Positions 9,976-21,376 of a stretch of DNA of 64,000 nucleotides are shown here, one piece after another. The translations under genes and the position numbers were made by a program. Position 1 is the stretch's first letter. Each line of letters opens with the position of its first letter. Location of the stretch: NCBI GenBank assembly GCA_029378245.1, contig JARKIF010000016.1, positions 806,001 through 870,000 of the forward strand. Direction: 5' to 3'. The notes under the pieces are model-generated. The model worked only from the letters and a program-made list of their open reading frames with translations, did not search any database and was not told the DNA's origin. This DNA comes from Roridomyces roridus (taxonomy: Eukaryota; Basidiomycota; Agaricomycetes; Agaricales; Mycenaceae).

Positions 9976-11896
9976 TCAATGAAACTCCAAGACCTCCGAG
10001 TTTGACCTATCTACCAACTCCTTAAAATCCTCCGTCTGGTTTTCGCCATCTTGAGCACACGCCATCTTCACCAACTCCTCGTGTATGACCCCACTGTCAC
10101 TGTGTAGCGGAACGACCCAGTGCCTTGGAGCCTTCGCCTCACGAACACGCACGGCATGGATAGTCATGCGTCCCTCGCTCCTTGCCGCCCGCGCAACGGT
10201 CAGGTCCCACTGAATTCCTGCCCTGGCGAGCCAGTCCAATGCATCCGAGGGCTCCACGAGAGAGTAGACGCCGAGGGCAGGCCCGCCTTGCGAATAGTCA
10301 AAAACGACAAAGTACCCTGCGTGTGGGTCACGCGATACCCGCATACACGCAACGGCCTGAACGAATATCTTGAGTTTTAGGTGAGTGTAATCACGATGCA
10401 ACATTGCGCGTGCAAATGCTCGTTGTCGGGGTGTAGCGAATGGTACACGACCACCTGAGTTGCACATTAGCCGAAGTTCACTGGAACAAACTGCCACGAA
10501 CTTAGTTGGTAGTCGTGTGTTTTGCAGGCGGCTCGGTGTCCGTTATGCCAATCGACGGCCTGGCATTGAATCGAGCAGTAGTAGAGCGCCTCGCATCCCG
10601 AACAGCGTTTGAACTCGTTCTTGGGGCCCAATCTTGTGCACTGTCGACACAAATGTCGGCTTCTGGAACAACGGAAAAGTAACTACTCACCAGGGTATTA
10701 TCACAGGCTTTCATGTTGACGATCCCAGAAGAATCAACCGAGTCGGCAAATTCCGCCCTGTGCTTTGCCACAACGACAAAGCGAGTCCATGCCTCCCGCA
10801 CCTCCGGAGCAAATTTTGGTATTGTCTGCTCATATTCAGCCAACACGCGTACCACGTCTACCCCAGACTGGTCCCCCCAGTGGATAGTATAGGACGGGAG
10901 CAGGATCCAAAGGCGAGTCACCAAATCGCCGGTCATTTCAGCGAGGTCTGGTTGTTCTCCGCACACAGCTATGCAACGAATAAGTGCCACGGATATGGCG
11001 GTGCGAGCTTGTTTGAATCTCTCGTCTTCGAGCAGCTTCGCCAGGAAGTATGTGCACGCGCTGACCAGATGCGCAAGGTTGCCACCGGCAGATTGTGAGG
11101 CCCTGCTCGTGGCAAGGGCATGCACCGCACGCACTACGAAGCCAATAACACCCTGGTTCACGAGCTCGACCAGGAAGCGGCTCGGGAGCTCGTTTATATC
11201 AAGATTCTCCGCCGCGTCGTGTATGCCACGAAGAAAGGTGGGGAGAACGATAAGCACGCCATAACCCAGCATGCCATAACCGATCCTTTCCATCCGAAGA
11301 TCCCCGATCAATTTGAAGCTGAATTCCCCGTGGCGCAAAAACCACGTAGCGAGAACCGAAGGATCATGATTGTGGATAAAGACTTTGAGAGTCTCCTTGG
11401 TGCAGAGCTCCTGCTTGGTGAAGAACGTTGCTACGGAGCTGAGGAGACCTAGTACGTATGACAGACGATCTCTCGAGTCGGATTGTGTCAAAGTGAGCGC
11501 AGCTATCCACGCCCGAGCGACTATACTGTAAAATTCGGGGGTAGACCGGACCACGTGGCCCATTTGACTGCGGTCCAAGCAATCCGCGCATGAGACCACC
11601 CGAGAGCATACGACGTAGTCCAATTCTTCATCCTCGTGAACCTGGTGATAAATTTCGAAAAAACGGAACCACCGCCAGACGCGAGACCAGAGTTCGGGAC
11701 CCACGTCCGATGGGATTTTCTCCGTGAACGATAACGCCTCGAGTGCAAGCATCGCTGCGATATACGAATCCGTTTCTGCCGGCGTGAGTGTGGCGAGATG
11801 GTCGGGGTCACTGTTGGGGATTCGGGCTGGATCTAGGAGCGGGTAGACCGCAGGGAGGAGGAAAATAAGTTTCGATCGGTTTTCTGGACGCGTCAT
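9976..11896 (-). CDS. MYND zinc-finger protein, copy B
   Basis: Exons 11896-10691, 10640-10502 and 10454-9976; 1824 nt, 607 residues, introns of 50 and 47 nt. The first ~400 residues form a largely helical, leucine-rich region. Exon 2 encodes the MYND finger: CDNTLCTRLGPKNEF, CSGC, LYYCSIQC and HNGHRAACKTH. The last ~150 residues form a conserved C-terminal domain also found in copy A (HAGYFVVFDY, WVVPLHSDSG, IHEELVKMACAQ). This architecture is common in agaricomycete MYND proteins of unknown role. Upstream, the same frame contains an ATG-led segment at about 12053 but is interrupted by a TAG next to residues AYAQAV, so an additional 5' exon is possible; I keep the ATG shared with copy A. Confidence 0.82.
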
Positions 11897-12978
11897 GACT
11901 GTGACGACGCGTTCCAGCTCCTCGTTTGAACCTGAGGCGACTGCCTGTGCATACGCCTACGAGGATATATGTTTGATGCGACTTTGCGCAAGTGCCAGCA
12001 CACACCCTAATCGATATCGGAAGATTTTGAAGAGCACCGCGTCGAAGACACTCATGCATGGTGCAGAGAGCTCGCGGCAAGGACACAGTGACTTGGGCGG
12101 TTGAACGTTTGAGTCGAGAATGACCCCTGAACTTGAAGGATGGTGTCAAAAGCAAGATCGATCACTATCAGTGGCTGTCCCAGACAAATTTCTAAATCGG
12201 GACGCTGGCGTTGAGTTGTTTGGTTGCGCTTTTGTTCCCTCCTCCTCGTCAATACCACTTTTCGATGACCGGATTTTGTCAAAGTTCGAATATATATATC
12301 TCCCTGAAGCCTCGATCGTCTCCACTTGACAAGTCATATCGGAAAATCAATGTCGACCGTCTCAAATGCTAAATTCGCTGTCACCATCGAGGGTCTCCTC
12401 CGAGCCAGGATTACCTCTTTTTGCAAGCCGATACGACCCTAAGATGCTATCGAGGCTCCCTCTCGCTCTTCGCCATGGATGTCAGGCACCGCAAGCGGCC
12501 GGCTGCTTTCCGCTATTCGTCAAAGCGTCCGCCGGGAAACGACCTGGTAGGCGACAGGGATGGCTGTGCTTCGGACTCACATCATGCCGCCACCTCTTGG
12601 AACTAGAAACTTCCCATTTAGGCAGGTTAGAAACCTTAGCGAGCGAGTGGCTCACAAAATTAAACCAATCCACCGCCGAGTGGTTGGGCCCTTGGACCCT
12701 TGATGGTGCCACGTCACGATTCCTTTGTCTTATCGGCGGCGACCTTGCCACGCTCAGCTCTTTAAAAATACCGGCATTGTACGTTCAGAGTTGCTCCGAA
12801 TCTGGCAAATGTGCGCGATTCACCCCGCGTCGGTGCACCATTGTCTGGAGAGCATAAAAGCACAAGAGGGTAGCGGCATCTACACCCCTTCCCCCACTTT
12901 CCTGGACCTTGTCTGCGACAAGCCATTGGATCTTATACCATCCTCACGCCTACTCTACGCCTACTCTACGCCAACATA
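11897..12978. other. Intergenic; promoter side of the zinc-finger gene
   Basis: An ORF at 12366-12857 (163 codons) shows no motifs and I do not accept it as a gene. A TATA-like CATAAAAG lies at 12853-12860, about 120 bp before the next start codon. Confidence 0.4.
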
Positions 12979-14233
12979 ATGCAGTCTCTGGAAGACTTTA
13001 TCAACGACCCATTCCCCTTTGCTTTCCCCACCGAACAGGACTTCGGTGGTGTCCACTCCCTCTATGATTTCACCTTTGACGATACGCTCCCTTCCACCTC
13101 GGCGCGGTGCGACGAGTTGCCCGCTGCACCCCCTACCACGACTCATCCTTGCCTGTCATTCTCGGCACAAGAGCTTCGAGAAGATTCAACCGAAGACATC
13201 TTCAATGATCTTCATGGGTTGCCGAGGGACGATCCTTTCGCTGACTCGGAGTCGCTTTGGGGCGAGGAATCCAGTCCTCCTGCGTCGCCTGTCGTCCAGT
13301 TCCCTGGCTTCACTACTACTGAGCTCGCGGCCGAGTCCAGTGAGTCCAGTGACGAGTCTGACAGCGAGTCGGACGAGTCGGACTCGGAGGAGTATCTTGC
13401 TGCCGAGGCTGTCACAGCATTCACCGGCGAGTCGGATATCGACCCCTACGCCTCGGATTCAGATGAGGAGGATTGCTACTCTACCCCCGAGCCCGAGCTT
13501 TTGCCTCCGACTCCTGAACCACGCGTCATCCGTCCTTTGCCCACATCTCGCCGCACAGTTCGTGCCCATCCCGTTTCCAGCCCAGCTCCTCCCCCCACTC
13601 CAGACCGTGTGTCACCTCGCGCCTCCGCTCCTTCTCCCTCCCCGCCTCCAGCTCCTGCACCGGTCAAGCGCAAGGCGAAGAAATCCGGAGGTCGCACTCA
13701 CAGCAAGCGCGCTGCTGTCGGTCCCTCGCCCACGGCCGTCCCCCAGCAACACCAGTGGATGTTCGTTCGGGGCGTCACCTATACTCCGAACGGGTGGCTG
13801 CGCTGTAGCTTTTCCGGCTGCAAAGTTGGCCCGATGCAGCGGATTTGGGATATGCACCGGCATATGCTTCTGCACTTTCCCGAGCTGGCGGAGCCGGACT
13901 CGCTCGAGTGCCTCGGGTGCCCTGCGACCTTTACGCGCAAAGACGCCCGGGACAGGCATCAACAAAAGAATCCGGGGCATGACAGTGAGGAGCGCAAGGA
14001 ACTTGTGCCATTGTTCAAGCAGCTGCCTCTCTATAAACAAGTCCAGGAGAGCGACCTCGAGCCCGCTTTGAAGCGGAAGGGTCAGCGAACTTTGTACGTC
14101 CTTTCTTCCCTTATTGCCACTCGATCTCTTACGACTTTGCAGGAATGGGCTCTTTGAGACGGCCTTGCAGGAGAATCTCACCACTCTCCCCCAGCTCATT
14201 GCTGCCTTCGGTGAAACCAAGTTGCCGGCTTAG
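12979..14233 (+). CDS. Acidic, Pro/Ser-rich zinc-finger protein (C2H2-type regulator)
   Basis: Exons 12979-14093 and 14143-14233; 1206 nt, 401 residues; intron GTACGT...TTTGCAG. The first ~200 residues are acidic, with an S/D/E run (SSESSDESDSESDES), as in activation domains. A Pro/Ser linker and a basic patch (VKRKAKK, THSKRAA) follow. Two Cys/His fingers lie near residues 270-340: CSFSGCKV...MHRHMLLH and CLGCPATF...RDRHQQKNPGH. The tail is helical. The layout suggests a nuclear DNA-binding regulator; targets are unknown. The gene at 42868-43890 has the same acidic/Pro-Ser/basic/finger plan, so the two may be distant paralogues. A TATA-like box lies about 120 bp upstream. Confidence 0.8.
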
Positions 14234-14491
14234 ATGTATCGCCTCCCCTCTCTCCTTCTGCATCTAATTACTGTACCGTTCCCACATAATTATCTCAGAG
14301 TAATTCGGTAGGTCCACATAGTTTTGTATCGTCTAGTCTACGCTGTATCGTATCTTTTATCAACGCGTCCCGATCGTGTCATCATCACATGAGCGCGCCA
14401 TTCCGTTCCGAGTCACTGTCAGCCAACTCTCGCGTCCGTCTTCCGAGTCTCGATCGCCTCCGAGTCAATCTGCGTCGAGTCGGGGCTTTAT

Positions 14492-15778
14492 ATGTTCCTT
14501 GCAACACGACCTCGTCTCATACAACAACTCTCCTTTGCCTCCAGATTCGCCAGCACCAACTCGTATCGCAAAATGGGAAAAAACAACAAGAGATCGCACA
14601 AAACCATCCCAGAATCGCTCTTCCAACTCACCCACCCGGCCGTGTCCTCTGCATCGCCCATCGTAGACACCCACACGCATCTCGCCTCGACATTCGAGGC
14701 CTATAGGCTCAAGTACCCTAACGGCGAATACAAGACTGTATACGACTTTGTACGGGGACTCTACGTTCCCGCCGGAGTGCAGGAGATCGTGGATGTGTGG
14801 TGCGAAGCACCCGTGCGGCCGCTCTGGCGTGAATTCGCCGACTCGGCTTTGACTGAGGAGAAGAGGCGGGATCTTTGGGGCGGAATGGGGTATTGGTTCG
14901 TCATGGGCGTGCATCCCCACCAGGCAAAGGATTACACCGACGCCGTCGAGGCTGACATGTGCGTCCTGCTCTTCTTCATCCCGTTGTGTGTTCTGATTTG
15001 GGAGTTTAGTATCGAGGCCATGGCGCATCCTCGGTGCGTCGGCTGGGGTGAGATGGGTCTGGATTATCACTACGACAATTCCCCGCGGCCCATCCAACAA
15101 GAGGTCTTTACGCGCCAGCTGCGCTGCGCCGTCAGGCTAAAGAAGCCGCTCACCATTCACACTCGCGAGGCCGACGACGACACTGAACGTATTCTCAAGG
15201 CAGAAGTGCCCAAGGATCACAAGGTGATATTCACGGTCTACGCCCCAAATCTCATCTAACCTCCCTATAGATCCACATCCACTGCTTTACCGACTCCCCC
15301 GCGTTTGCTCAACGCCTCCTCGACTGGTTCCCTAACCTCTACATCGGCATCACCGGTAAATCTCCCGTTCTTTCCCGTGCCCTGCCCCCTCACCTTCCTT
15401 TAAGGTGTGATCACCTACGCCACGAACACCGACACATCCACAACAGTCCGCAACATGTTCCTGCCCTCCTCGCCTTCTCCACACCGCTTGCGCATTGTCC
15501 TGGAGACGGACGCACCGTACATGGTCCCTACGCCGGTGTACGACCTTCCCGTGTTTGCCAAGCCCGAGGTTAAAGGCACGCGACTACCGCTGTGTCATTC
15601 AGGGATGGTTCCCTGGACGGCGGGTTTTGTTGCGAATTTGTTACCGAAACCGCAGCCACAGGAGGAGGTTGCTGAGGGGCAGGCTGAGAGTGCCGGTGCC
15701 ATTGGGGAGGAGATCTGGGACGCAGCGCGGGTGATGAGCGTGGCGCGGGAGAATGCTCGCGCGATGTATGGGGTGTAG
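14492..15778 (+). CDS. TatD-family metal-dependent hydrolase, likely mitochondrial isoform
   Basis: Exons 14492-14958, 15010-15223, 15271-15355 and 15405-15778; 1140 nt, 379 residues from the upstream ATG. Metal-site motifs of the TatD/amidohydrolase fold are present in order: VDTHTH, GEMGLDYHYD, TIHTREA, IHCFTDS and ETDAPYM. The first 27 residues before a second ATG at 14573 are Arg/Ser/Phe-rich with no acids (MFLATRPRLIQQL...), which looks like a mitochondrial presequence. Use of the second ATG would give a cytosolic/nuclear form. TatD proteins are Mg-dependent 3'-5' exonucleases or phosphoesterases. A second copy is at 62188-63976 with the same intron positions and identical lengths for exons 2 and 3 (214 and 85 nt). 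Confidence 0.9.
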
Positions 15779-15839
15779 GTTGCCGCTGCGAGTAGGTGTT
15801 GTGTCCTACCGGCACCCAGAATCTCAGGACTACGTCCGC

Positions 15840-15881
15840 ATTCTCCACTCCTCATTCTCCACTCCTCATTCTCCACTCCTG
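15840..15881. repeat. Three tandem copies of a 14-bp unit
   Basis: ATTCTCCACTCCTC is repeated three times; the last copy ends in CTG. It lies in the 3' flank of the TatD gene. The rest of 15779-16346 shows no gene. Confidence 0.85.
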
Positions 15882-16346
15882 TCGACCAGCCGATCGAAAT
15901 GAGCTCGAAAGTAATCTGCAGGAAAGCCCTCGCAGCGTCGTGAATTTTCCAGCCCAGTGAGTTTGCAGATGATCGCCGGGAACGTTGTCGGAGCTCGAGG
16001 AGGTGGGGCCCATTTTTATCAGAGTCCAGACGAGTCGCGTTCTGCCGAAAGACAGAGCTGTTGAGTATGTAGCCCGCACAGTGTAGCATCGTGAACATGC
16101 GATATATTGCTGCGCTGCTCAAAAAGATGAAGCGCATAAGGGTGTCTGACGCTGTTCAAACTTCAGGGTAGCGAGTTTGGAGGTCCAACGCCGTGAGGCG
16201 AGCAGTTTCTTCGTTCACATTTGGATTGATACCGAGTACGAAAAGCGGTCTCTGGAAGCAGACATGGGAGTGAAAAGCAAGAAATTGTCACGGCTTTGCT
16301 GGGCGACGTCGATGTGACGTAACCATCGTCTGCCTTAGTTCTTACC

Positions 16347-17646
16347 ATGTCCCTCGTACGTTTCCGCCCTCGCGTCCATCCAAACATGCATCTCACAGCC
16401 AAAAGATTCACGCTCTCGTCGCTCGTGGTTCCGTTATTCTTGCTGAGCATCAAGCGGGCAAGCGCGATTTCTCGCAAGGTTGCTATGGCTTTAACAATGG
16501 ATTTCCATGTCTGACCCATATCTGCACCAGCCACGCAGACTATCTTGTCCAAGATTCCTCCAAATGACAGGTATGCTGGAATTTCTGCCTTGTGAATCGC
16601 TTTTCATTGGAATGTCCAGGTTAGAATCCTCGTACTGGCACGGATTTGCTGCTTGACAACCTCGAAGCAAATTGACTTACGTTTGGGAACAATACTTCTT
16701 CCATTATGTCTCGGAGGGAGGTTTCACGTTTCTCGTCATGGCAGACGACTCTGCTGGACGGTAAGCCCTGTCTTTTGGTCCCTTCATGTCTCACGACGGT
16801 TTTCGTCCAGGCGGATGCCATTCACATTCTTGTCGGACCTCCAACGAAAGGTGCGCGTTCCATCTCTTACTCCTCGCGCCTTGACTCACCTCTGTAGTTC
16901 ACCTCCGCTCCCTCTTCTTCTTCCGCCTCAAATGAAACCCCCGCCTACGGTCTTCAAGGCTCCTTCGGCCCCACCATCGCCGCACTCGTGCACACCTACA
17001 ACACCGCACCACCCCCAGACGAGCTCCAGCGCGCCCAGACGGAGCTTAATCAAGTCAAAGACATCATGGTCCAGAACGTCGAGCAGATCCTTAGCCGTGG
17101 CGAACGCATTGAGCTGCTCGTGGACAAAACGGATGTCATGGCGGGTCAGGCGACGGCGTTCCGCCGTGGGGCGCGGAGCGTACGGCGCCAGATGTGGTGG
17201 AAGAATACAAAGGTCATGGCGTTGTGTGTTATCGTCGCGTTGGTGAGTATCTTTCTGGTTTTCCAAACTTTGTCGCGCACACGTGCGGCTCGTGTTCCAC
17301 TTTTGAATGGTGTGCTTGCCGCAGGGGTGATGCCAGCTATGCCTCTGGTGCCGCAGCTGCATTCCAGAGTGCCATGTGCCGCAGTTCCACGGCTCGCGTC
17401 AAGGACTGTCTCGGGCTTCGTGGTGGAAGCTCCGAAAAACTGGCTACGCTCATCGTGGATATTGCGTGCTTCCTGCCCGGCTGGCAGAGTGTTTCGCGCC
17501 TCCCTCGAGTAAAAGACACTCCGCGTCGGGGACAAACTGATCCGTATTGCTAACGTGTTTCTCAGGTCTTTGTCTGGATCTTTGCGGCACAATTCTGCGG
17601 CGCGGGCCTCAACCAGTGCTCCTCCAAGAAGTCGGACGCCCAGTAG
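16347..17646 (+). CDS. VAMP7-type longin R-SNARE
   Basis: Seven exons: 16347-16355, 16406-16478, 16531-16570, 16668-16760, 16811-16850, 16898-17242 and 17566-17646; 681 nt, 226 residues, the length expected of VAMP7. The first exon is only 9 nt (MSL). A longin domain (IHALVARGSVILAEH, TILSKIPPND, LTYVWEQYFFHYVSEGG) takes the first ~120 residues. Then comes an R-SNARE motif with the zero-layer Arg in ILSRGERIELL and a C-terminal membrane anchor (VMALCVIVAL...FVWIFAAQF). It should sit on vacuolar/endosomal membranes and pair with Q-SNAREs in fusion. The last intron is unusually long (323 nt) and contains open sequence from about 17325, so an alternative 3' end is possible. Confidence 0.88.
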
Positions 17647-18956
17647 ACTCGATTCATGGACTTGTGGTGGTGATGTATCGACTGTATTATCATATACTCT
17701 GTTTTCTTGGTTTACTAATACTATACTGCACACACGTACCCTTACCGTGTTCCTTGTTTCTCGACTGCGGCGCAAGATGTCTTTTCCCCGAGCACAAGTC
17801 CCCCCGACACGACACAGCAGCCAGGCAAGATCCGGCGCCATATTCCCGGCCTGCGCGCAGACCTCGGGAGGGATTTGAGATCCGGAGTGCGCTGTGCATA
17901 TGCATGCTCATTGCGATCCACTCACTCCATCGGAGACCTGGCTCTTCCGCGTAGCTGGGGAGCTGAGTGGCGCCTCGACGCATCTCGACGCGTAATCGCT
18001 TCGTCAGTCTTGCGACATTGAGCTATTCATGCCTTTAATGACGCTGAGGTGTCAATGAAGAGGAAGGACTCAGAGTCAGACGTTGCAGGGAATGAATGAA
18101 GGGCAAGGAAGGAAGAAAGGAATCACGGGGATGCCCGCGTCCTTCGGTGCCCTTTCGCCGGTTCATACACGTCTTCTACCCACCGGGGCGCAGGGGAAGT
18201 GGGGTCCACTCCAATCCAATGGCAAAGTGCGCATGCGACATGCGACACCGTCTGTTTGAGGTGTTTATCCGTGTGTGCCTTTCTGAGACAAGTCGGCTGG
18301 GGTACCCGGTGAGAGTGAGGTGGAATGGAATGGAAGATGGGGGTGCACCCTGGGCGCTTGCCAGTAGCCTTTCTTCCTCCCCTCGGAGACCCTGCCTACG
18401 GGCTCGAGGGGACGTGAGACGCATTGCTTTCTCTCTGCACTTGTGACTTGCTTCCCTTCGCAGGGTCAGCGAACCCAGTGCCGGTGCTAGCTAGCTTCGC
18501 GGAAGATAAGATGCACGCACGTCTGTGCCTAGCGCTCAAGTTGGGTTACCGCGACGACCTCGCCTGACTATCGGGCACTTCCAAGAGGATAACTCGGCGG
18601 GCGGGGGACTGGGCCCCGCTAATTGTCTGTCTCCCGAGGATGGACTTCCGGAGACCGCCGGATCCTGCACGCTGGCACGATAACGAGTTCGAAGTTCTTT
18701 GTGCGTCGAATTCTTTAGAGTGCGTTGCAATTTTGCGATTCGCTGGACAAAGTCCGAGCTTGATTCATTCATTAATTAATTGCCTCCGAGATACTAGCGA
18801 TATGTTGATACATACATTACATTTTGTACTGTACAGAAAACGTCAAGTCAAGGACGAAAGAAATAAAGATAAGCAAGCCGCAATAATGGAGAGCGGGATG
18901 TAAATGTAAAGAGTTAGAGGGGAAAACAGGTTGTCTACATAGTGAGAGAAGAAATG
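17647..18956. other. Gene-free interval
   Basis: Only short frames without motifs are present (for example 18096-18446). A small ATTCATTCATTAATTAATTG microsatellite lies near 18764-18783. Confidence 0.5.
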
Positions 18957-21376
18957 CTACGCCTGAAGTACGTTCTGGGCGGTCGTCATCGCTGGCAACA
19001 GGCGCTTGCTTGAGCCACGCGAGACAGAAGCACCGACAGTTTCTGACTGTCGGGCCCGTGACGAGGAGGAGGCGTAGATGGAGCGGCTGTCCACAGCCAC
19101 GGAGGGGGCGGAAACGTGCGGAGCGCTGGGAGCAGGATACGACTGAGGGGGACGGATGGTGGTAGCCGAAGTTGAAGGGGGCGCATGTGAGCGAGGTATC
19201 GACTGGGAGGTAGGCGAGGTGGGTTTCGGCTCAGCACGCGCATTGAGTGTGCGTGGCGGTTGTGGCTGAGGTGGGGGCGTAGGCGGGTTCGCGACGAGAG
19301 GAGGACCATACGCTGACGGGGGTGTCGTCGATGAAGGATGCGAATGAGACAATGGTCTCGAGGAGGATTGCTTCGGCGGCGAAGGCGATCCATTCTGCGG
19401 GCGCGGCATCGACGCGGTGAGCATCGAGGTGGAAGGCTCGGGTGCTGGGCGAGCTCGGGACGGCGGCGAGGACCCAGAACTCGGTATTGAGCTCTGCGTC
19501 AGAGGATGCGGGGTCACAAGGGGTGGCGAAATGCGCATACTGGGGGCTGTAGCTGCAGCTGCAGCCGCCCTCTCCATTCGTCGCTGCTCCTTCCCGCTTT
19601 CCTTCGTGACCGAGCTTCCGCTACTCGAGGTACGATACAACGGCGGACGAGGGTCTGCAAGAGGGCTGCTTCCGTGCAGCGGGCTAGGATGGCGGCTTTG
19701 ATTGACCATAGGCTGGTGGAGGTGGAGAGGAACGGTAGGCACCAGGCGTTCCTTGGACGAGGAAGGGTGCAGAGGAGAGCTAGCTCCATATCGAGCGAAT
19801 GTCATATTAGGGAGAGAGGAAGACATGGGCGGGTCTCGGAGGAGATCCTTCAACTGACCACGCATTTCCTGGTGCGGGTGAGCATTAGGCGGAATATTGA
19901 TAGAAGCAGACATGGGATGAGGAGGATCGGCAGCGAGGAAGGACGATGTGGCGAGGTTGGACGGGGAGGGGGTGCGAGAAAGGGAACGACTGCGTGGATA
20001 AGCAGGCGAGCGGGAGCGTGACCGAGCGCGATCCTGCATGAATAGGGCGGATAGGCCCGCGGGAGGCTGCTCTTGGCGGCTGCCGGGCTCGCTGGCAGCT
20101 GCAGCAGCTTGCCGGGAGCCAGGGGAGAACAGCTGGAAGGGCATGCAATCGCAGGAGTGCGGGCAGCCAGCGGCGCCGCAGAACACGCGTACCGGCACTG
20201 GAGGTTCGGAAAGATCGGGCTCAGGTAACGATTTGAGCTCTGATAGACCCGAATGCGCATTCCAAGGGGTCAGGAAGGGCACGGCGAGGTCCTCGTTATC
20301 TGAATGGAAGCCCAAACCGGGCTCCTCCCAGTCCTTGTCGGAGTCGATCGCGGGAGGAAAGTCGCTTGGAAGCTCCGTAGGGCTGTCGCCATCCAGAGAA
20401 GAAAAGTCGCCGTCGGACGAAGAGAACTCGGGTTGCGATCGGAGGCGCTGCAGCTCCTCGTTGAGCAAAACCAGCTGGATCTGTGCGGTTTCATTCTAAT
20501 CGCAAGTCGCATCATTAGGCGAAATTACAAGTGCCATAGATTCACTCACTTGCCTGAAAGAGAAATTATTAGAACGTTGCAACAATGAGGTTAACAAAGG
20601 GACGCACTCGGTAACGAGAAGAATTTGCGCTTGCGCGTTATCCAATTGCTCGTGCAGCCTTTGGCACTCGGAGGAGAGGTCGTCCTTCTCGGCCGATACC
20701 GACTGCCACGCCTGCTCCCAGTTCCGCTTCTCCAGCTTCAACGCCTCGATCGAGGCTTTGAGGCGGTCCATGTCTTGGGAGACGGTAGACGCGTTACGGG
20801 CGAGTTGATTGACCGTGCGACCCTGCTCGACAAAGTTGCGCTTGACCTGACACATGTAGTAGAGCATCCTGTACGCGGTGCGAAGTTCAGAATACTAAAC
20901 AAAGGTTATCATCAGGACAGAGTGAAGAGCAGTCGGGCAGACGTACCATGGTCTTGGGTACAGTGCTCAGAAACGCCTTACACTCCTCGGTGAGCTGAGT
21001 GGTCTGAGCCTCCGTCGCACCCTCGCTAGCGACACTGGTGATGCGCTTGTGCAATTGACGCGCTCCTTCGTCGGAATTGGCCGGAGGTGGTACACCATCG
21101 GATGACGCCAACGCGCGTATGTTGTCAAGGTCGACGTGGAGCTTGACAGTATGTCTCGCCTGAAAGGGGGTACGGCACAAAGGGCAAGTCGGACGCGCAA
21201 TGTGCTGCAAGCAACTGTAAGACAAAGATTCGATGAGTGGCTGGAAAAGATAAGGCGAAGTGCTCTTACTTTACGCAGAAAACATGGCCACAGGATATGG
21301 AGCAGGGCGCTTTAAGCTCCGTGCCAAAGGGTTCCAGACACACATCGCATGCAGAACCGGGGCCAAGGCTTAGCAT
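18957..21376 (-). CDS. RING-finger, coiled-coil protein with long disordered tail (putative E3 ligase)
   Basis: Exons 21376-21270, 21214-20947, 20894-20608, a 4-nt exon 20553-20550, and 20495-18957; 2205 nt, 734 residues, all phases consistent. A C3HC4 RING lies near residues 9-53: CDVC, CSISCGHVFCVNC, CPLC. A helical/coiled-coil region follows, with heptad-like KLEKRNWEQAW and SECQRLHEQL, to about residue 240. Then come an acidic segment, a Cys-containing patch (CGAAGCPHSCDC), an RS-rich run and a ~350-residue Pro/Ser/Ala-rich tail. RING domains recruit E2 enzymes; the substrate is unknown. Its promoter and first ~390 codons are duplicated at 30170-31777 at the head of kinase gene K1. Confidence 0.85.
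20550..20553 (-). other. 4-nt microexon (GCAA) of the RING gene
   Basis: The donor after GTTACCGA joins GCAA and then AATGAAACC to encode V-T-E-Q-N-E-T. It is flanked by TTTCAG and GTGAGT. The duplicated copy has GCAG at 31200-31203 in the same setting. Without it the frame is lost. Confidence 0.85.

Noticed and set aside
12366..12857. 163-codon plus-strand frame
   Set aside because: No motif, no splice or paralogue support, and it lies in a promoter region.
18096..18446. 116-codon plus frame and its minus partner
   Set aside because: Low-complexity composition and no family resemblance.
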